A DNA stretch of 5,411 bases from an uncultured Pirellula sp. GTDB taxonomy: Bacteria; Planctomycetota; Planctomycetia; Pirellulales; Pirellulaceae. The stretch is from NCBI GenBank assembly GCA_903892365.1, contig CAITIF010000903.1, forward strand, positions 1 to 5,411. The letters run 5' to 3'. Position 1 is the stretch's first letter; each line of letters starts with the position of its first letter. Below are positions 5,328 to 5,411 of this stretch, one piece after another. The position numbers and the translations under genes were made by a program. The notes beneath the pieces are model-generated. The model saw only the letters and a list, made by a program, of their open reading frames with translations, was not told where the DNA came from and made no database searches.

Positions 5328-5411
5328 ATGGAACGTTTTCTTGGAAAGAGACCAGGCCGTCGTGGTTTTACTCTGGTCGAGCTTTTGGTAGTTATTGCAA
5401 TTATCGGTATC
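5328..5411 (+). CDS. Second prepilin-type protein, N-terminal fragment (cut by window edge)
   Basis: Only 28 codons are visible. The leader MERFLGKRPGRRG is followed by FTLVE, predicting prepilin-peptidase cleavage after Gly13 with Glu18 at mature position 5, and then the start of the hydrophobic helix ([10 protein letters not shown], 19-28). From residue 13 to 28 it is identical to the first pseudopilin, and the leader has the same length, so it is most likely another DUF1559 paralogue. The defining C-terminal H-X9-DG block lies outside the window, so another prepilin-like family cannot be excluded. Synonymous codons differ from the first copy (for example GTA GTT ATT here against GTC GTT ATC), so this is not a recent exact duplication. 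Confidence 0.88.
   Translation, partial: MERFLGKRPGRRGFTLVELLVVIAIIGI

Overview
The window most likely comes from a planctomycete of the Pirellulaceae type (Rhodopirellula/Blastopirellula-like). The clearest evidence is a complete DUF1559 pseudopilin-like protein (prepilin N-terminus, H-X9-DG C-terminus) followed by the start of a second one; this family is hugely expanded in Planctomycetes. A fused 3-dehydroquinate dehydratase / shikimate dehydrogenase fits the same assignment. The placement rests on protein motifs read by eye, not on a database search.

Left part (1-2619): the 5' end of aspS (aspartyl-tRNA synthetase) runs leftward off the window. Diverging from it is a rightward pair: a class I glutamine amidotransferase of the TrpG/PabA type and, 23 bp later, the AroD-AroE fusion. 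The fusion carries out two consecutive steps of the shikimate pathway toward chorismate. The amidotransferase subunit would help use that chorismate for anthranilate (tryptophan) or aminodeoxychorismate (folate). The 199-bp divergent spacer holds a plausible sigma-70 type promoter for each direction.

Middle (2620-3564): a long GC-rich hairpin (26 paired positions) follows aroDE and looks like a dispersed REP-type element. Next is a YraN/UPF0102 nuclease-like gene with an unusual arginine-rich N-terminal extension and a bulged terminator-like hairpin behind it. A 264-bp spacer then contains a perfect 10-bp inverted repeat that overlaps a possible promoter, and a U-rich leader.

Right part (3565-5411): the complete DUF1559 pseudopilin is followed after 12 bp by a 61-aa lipoprotein, and the pair ends in a strong intrinsic terminator. 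A non-coding, G-poor stretch of about 380 bp leads to a second prepilin-type gene cut by the window edge. The two pseudopilin leaders have the same length (cleavage predicted after Gly13) and similar purine-rich ribosome binding sites, which points to a tandem surface or secretion-associated paralogue cluster. I found no RNA genes, CRISPR array, insertion sequence or attachment site.

No radically new system is evident. The most promising leads are the pseudopilin + micro-lipoprotein unit, the REP-like hairpin and the G-poor spacer.
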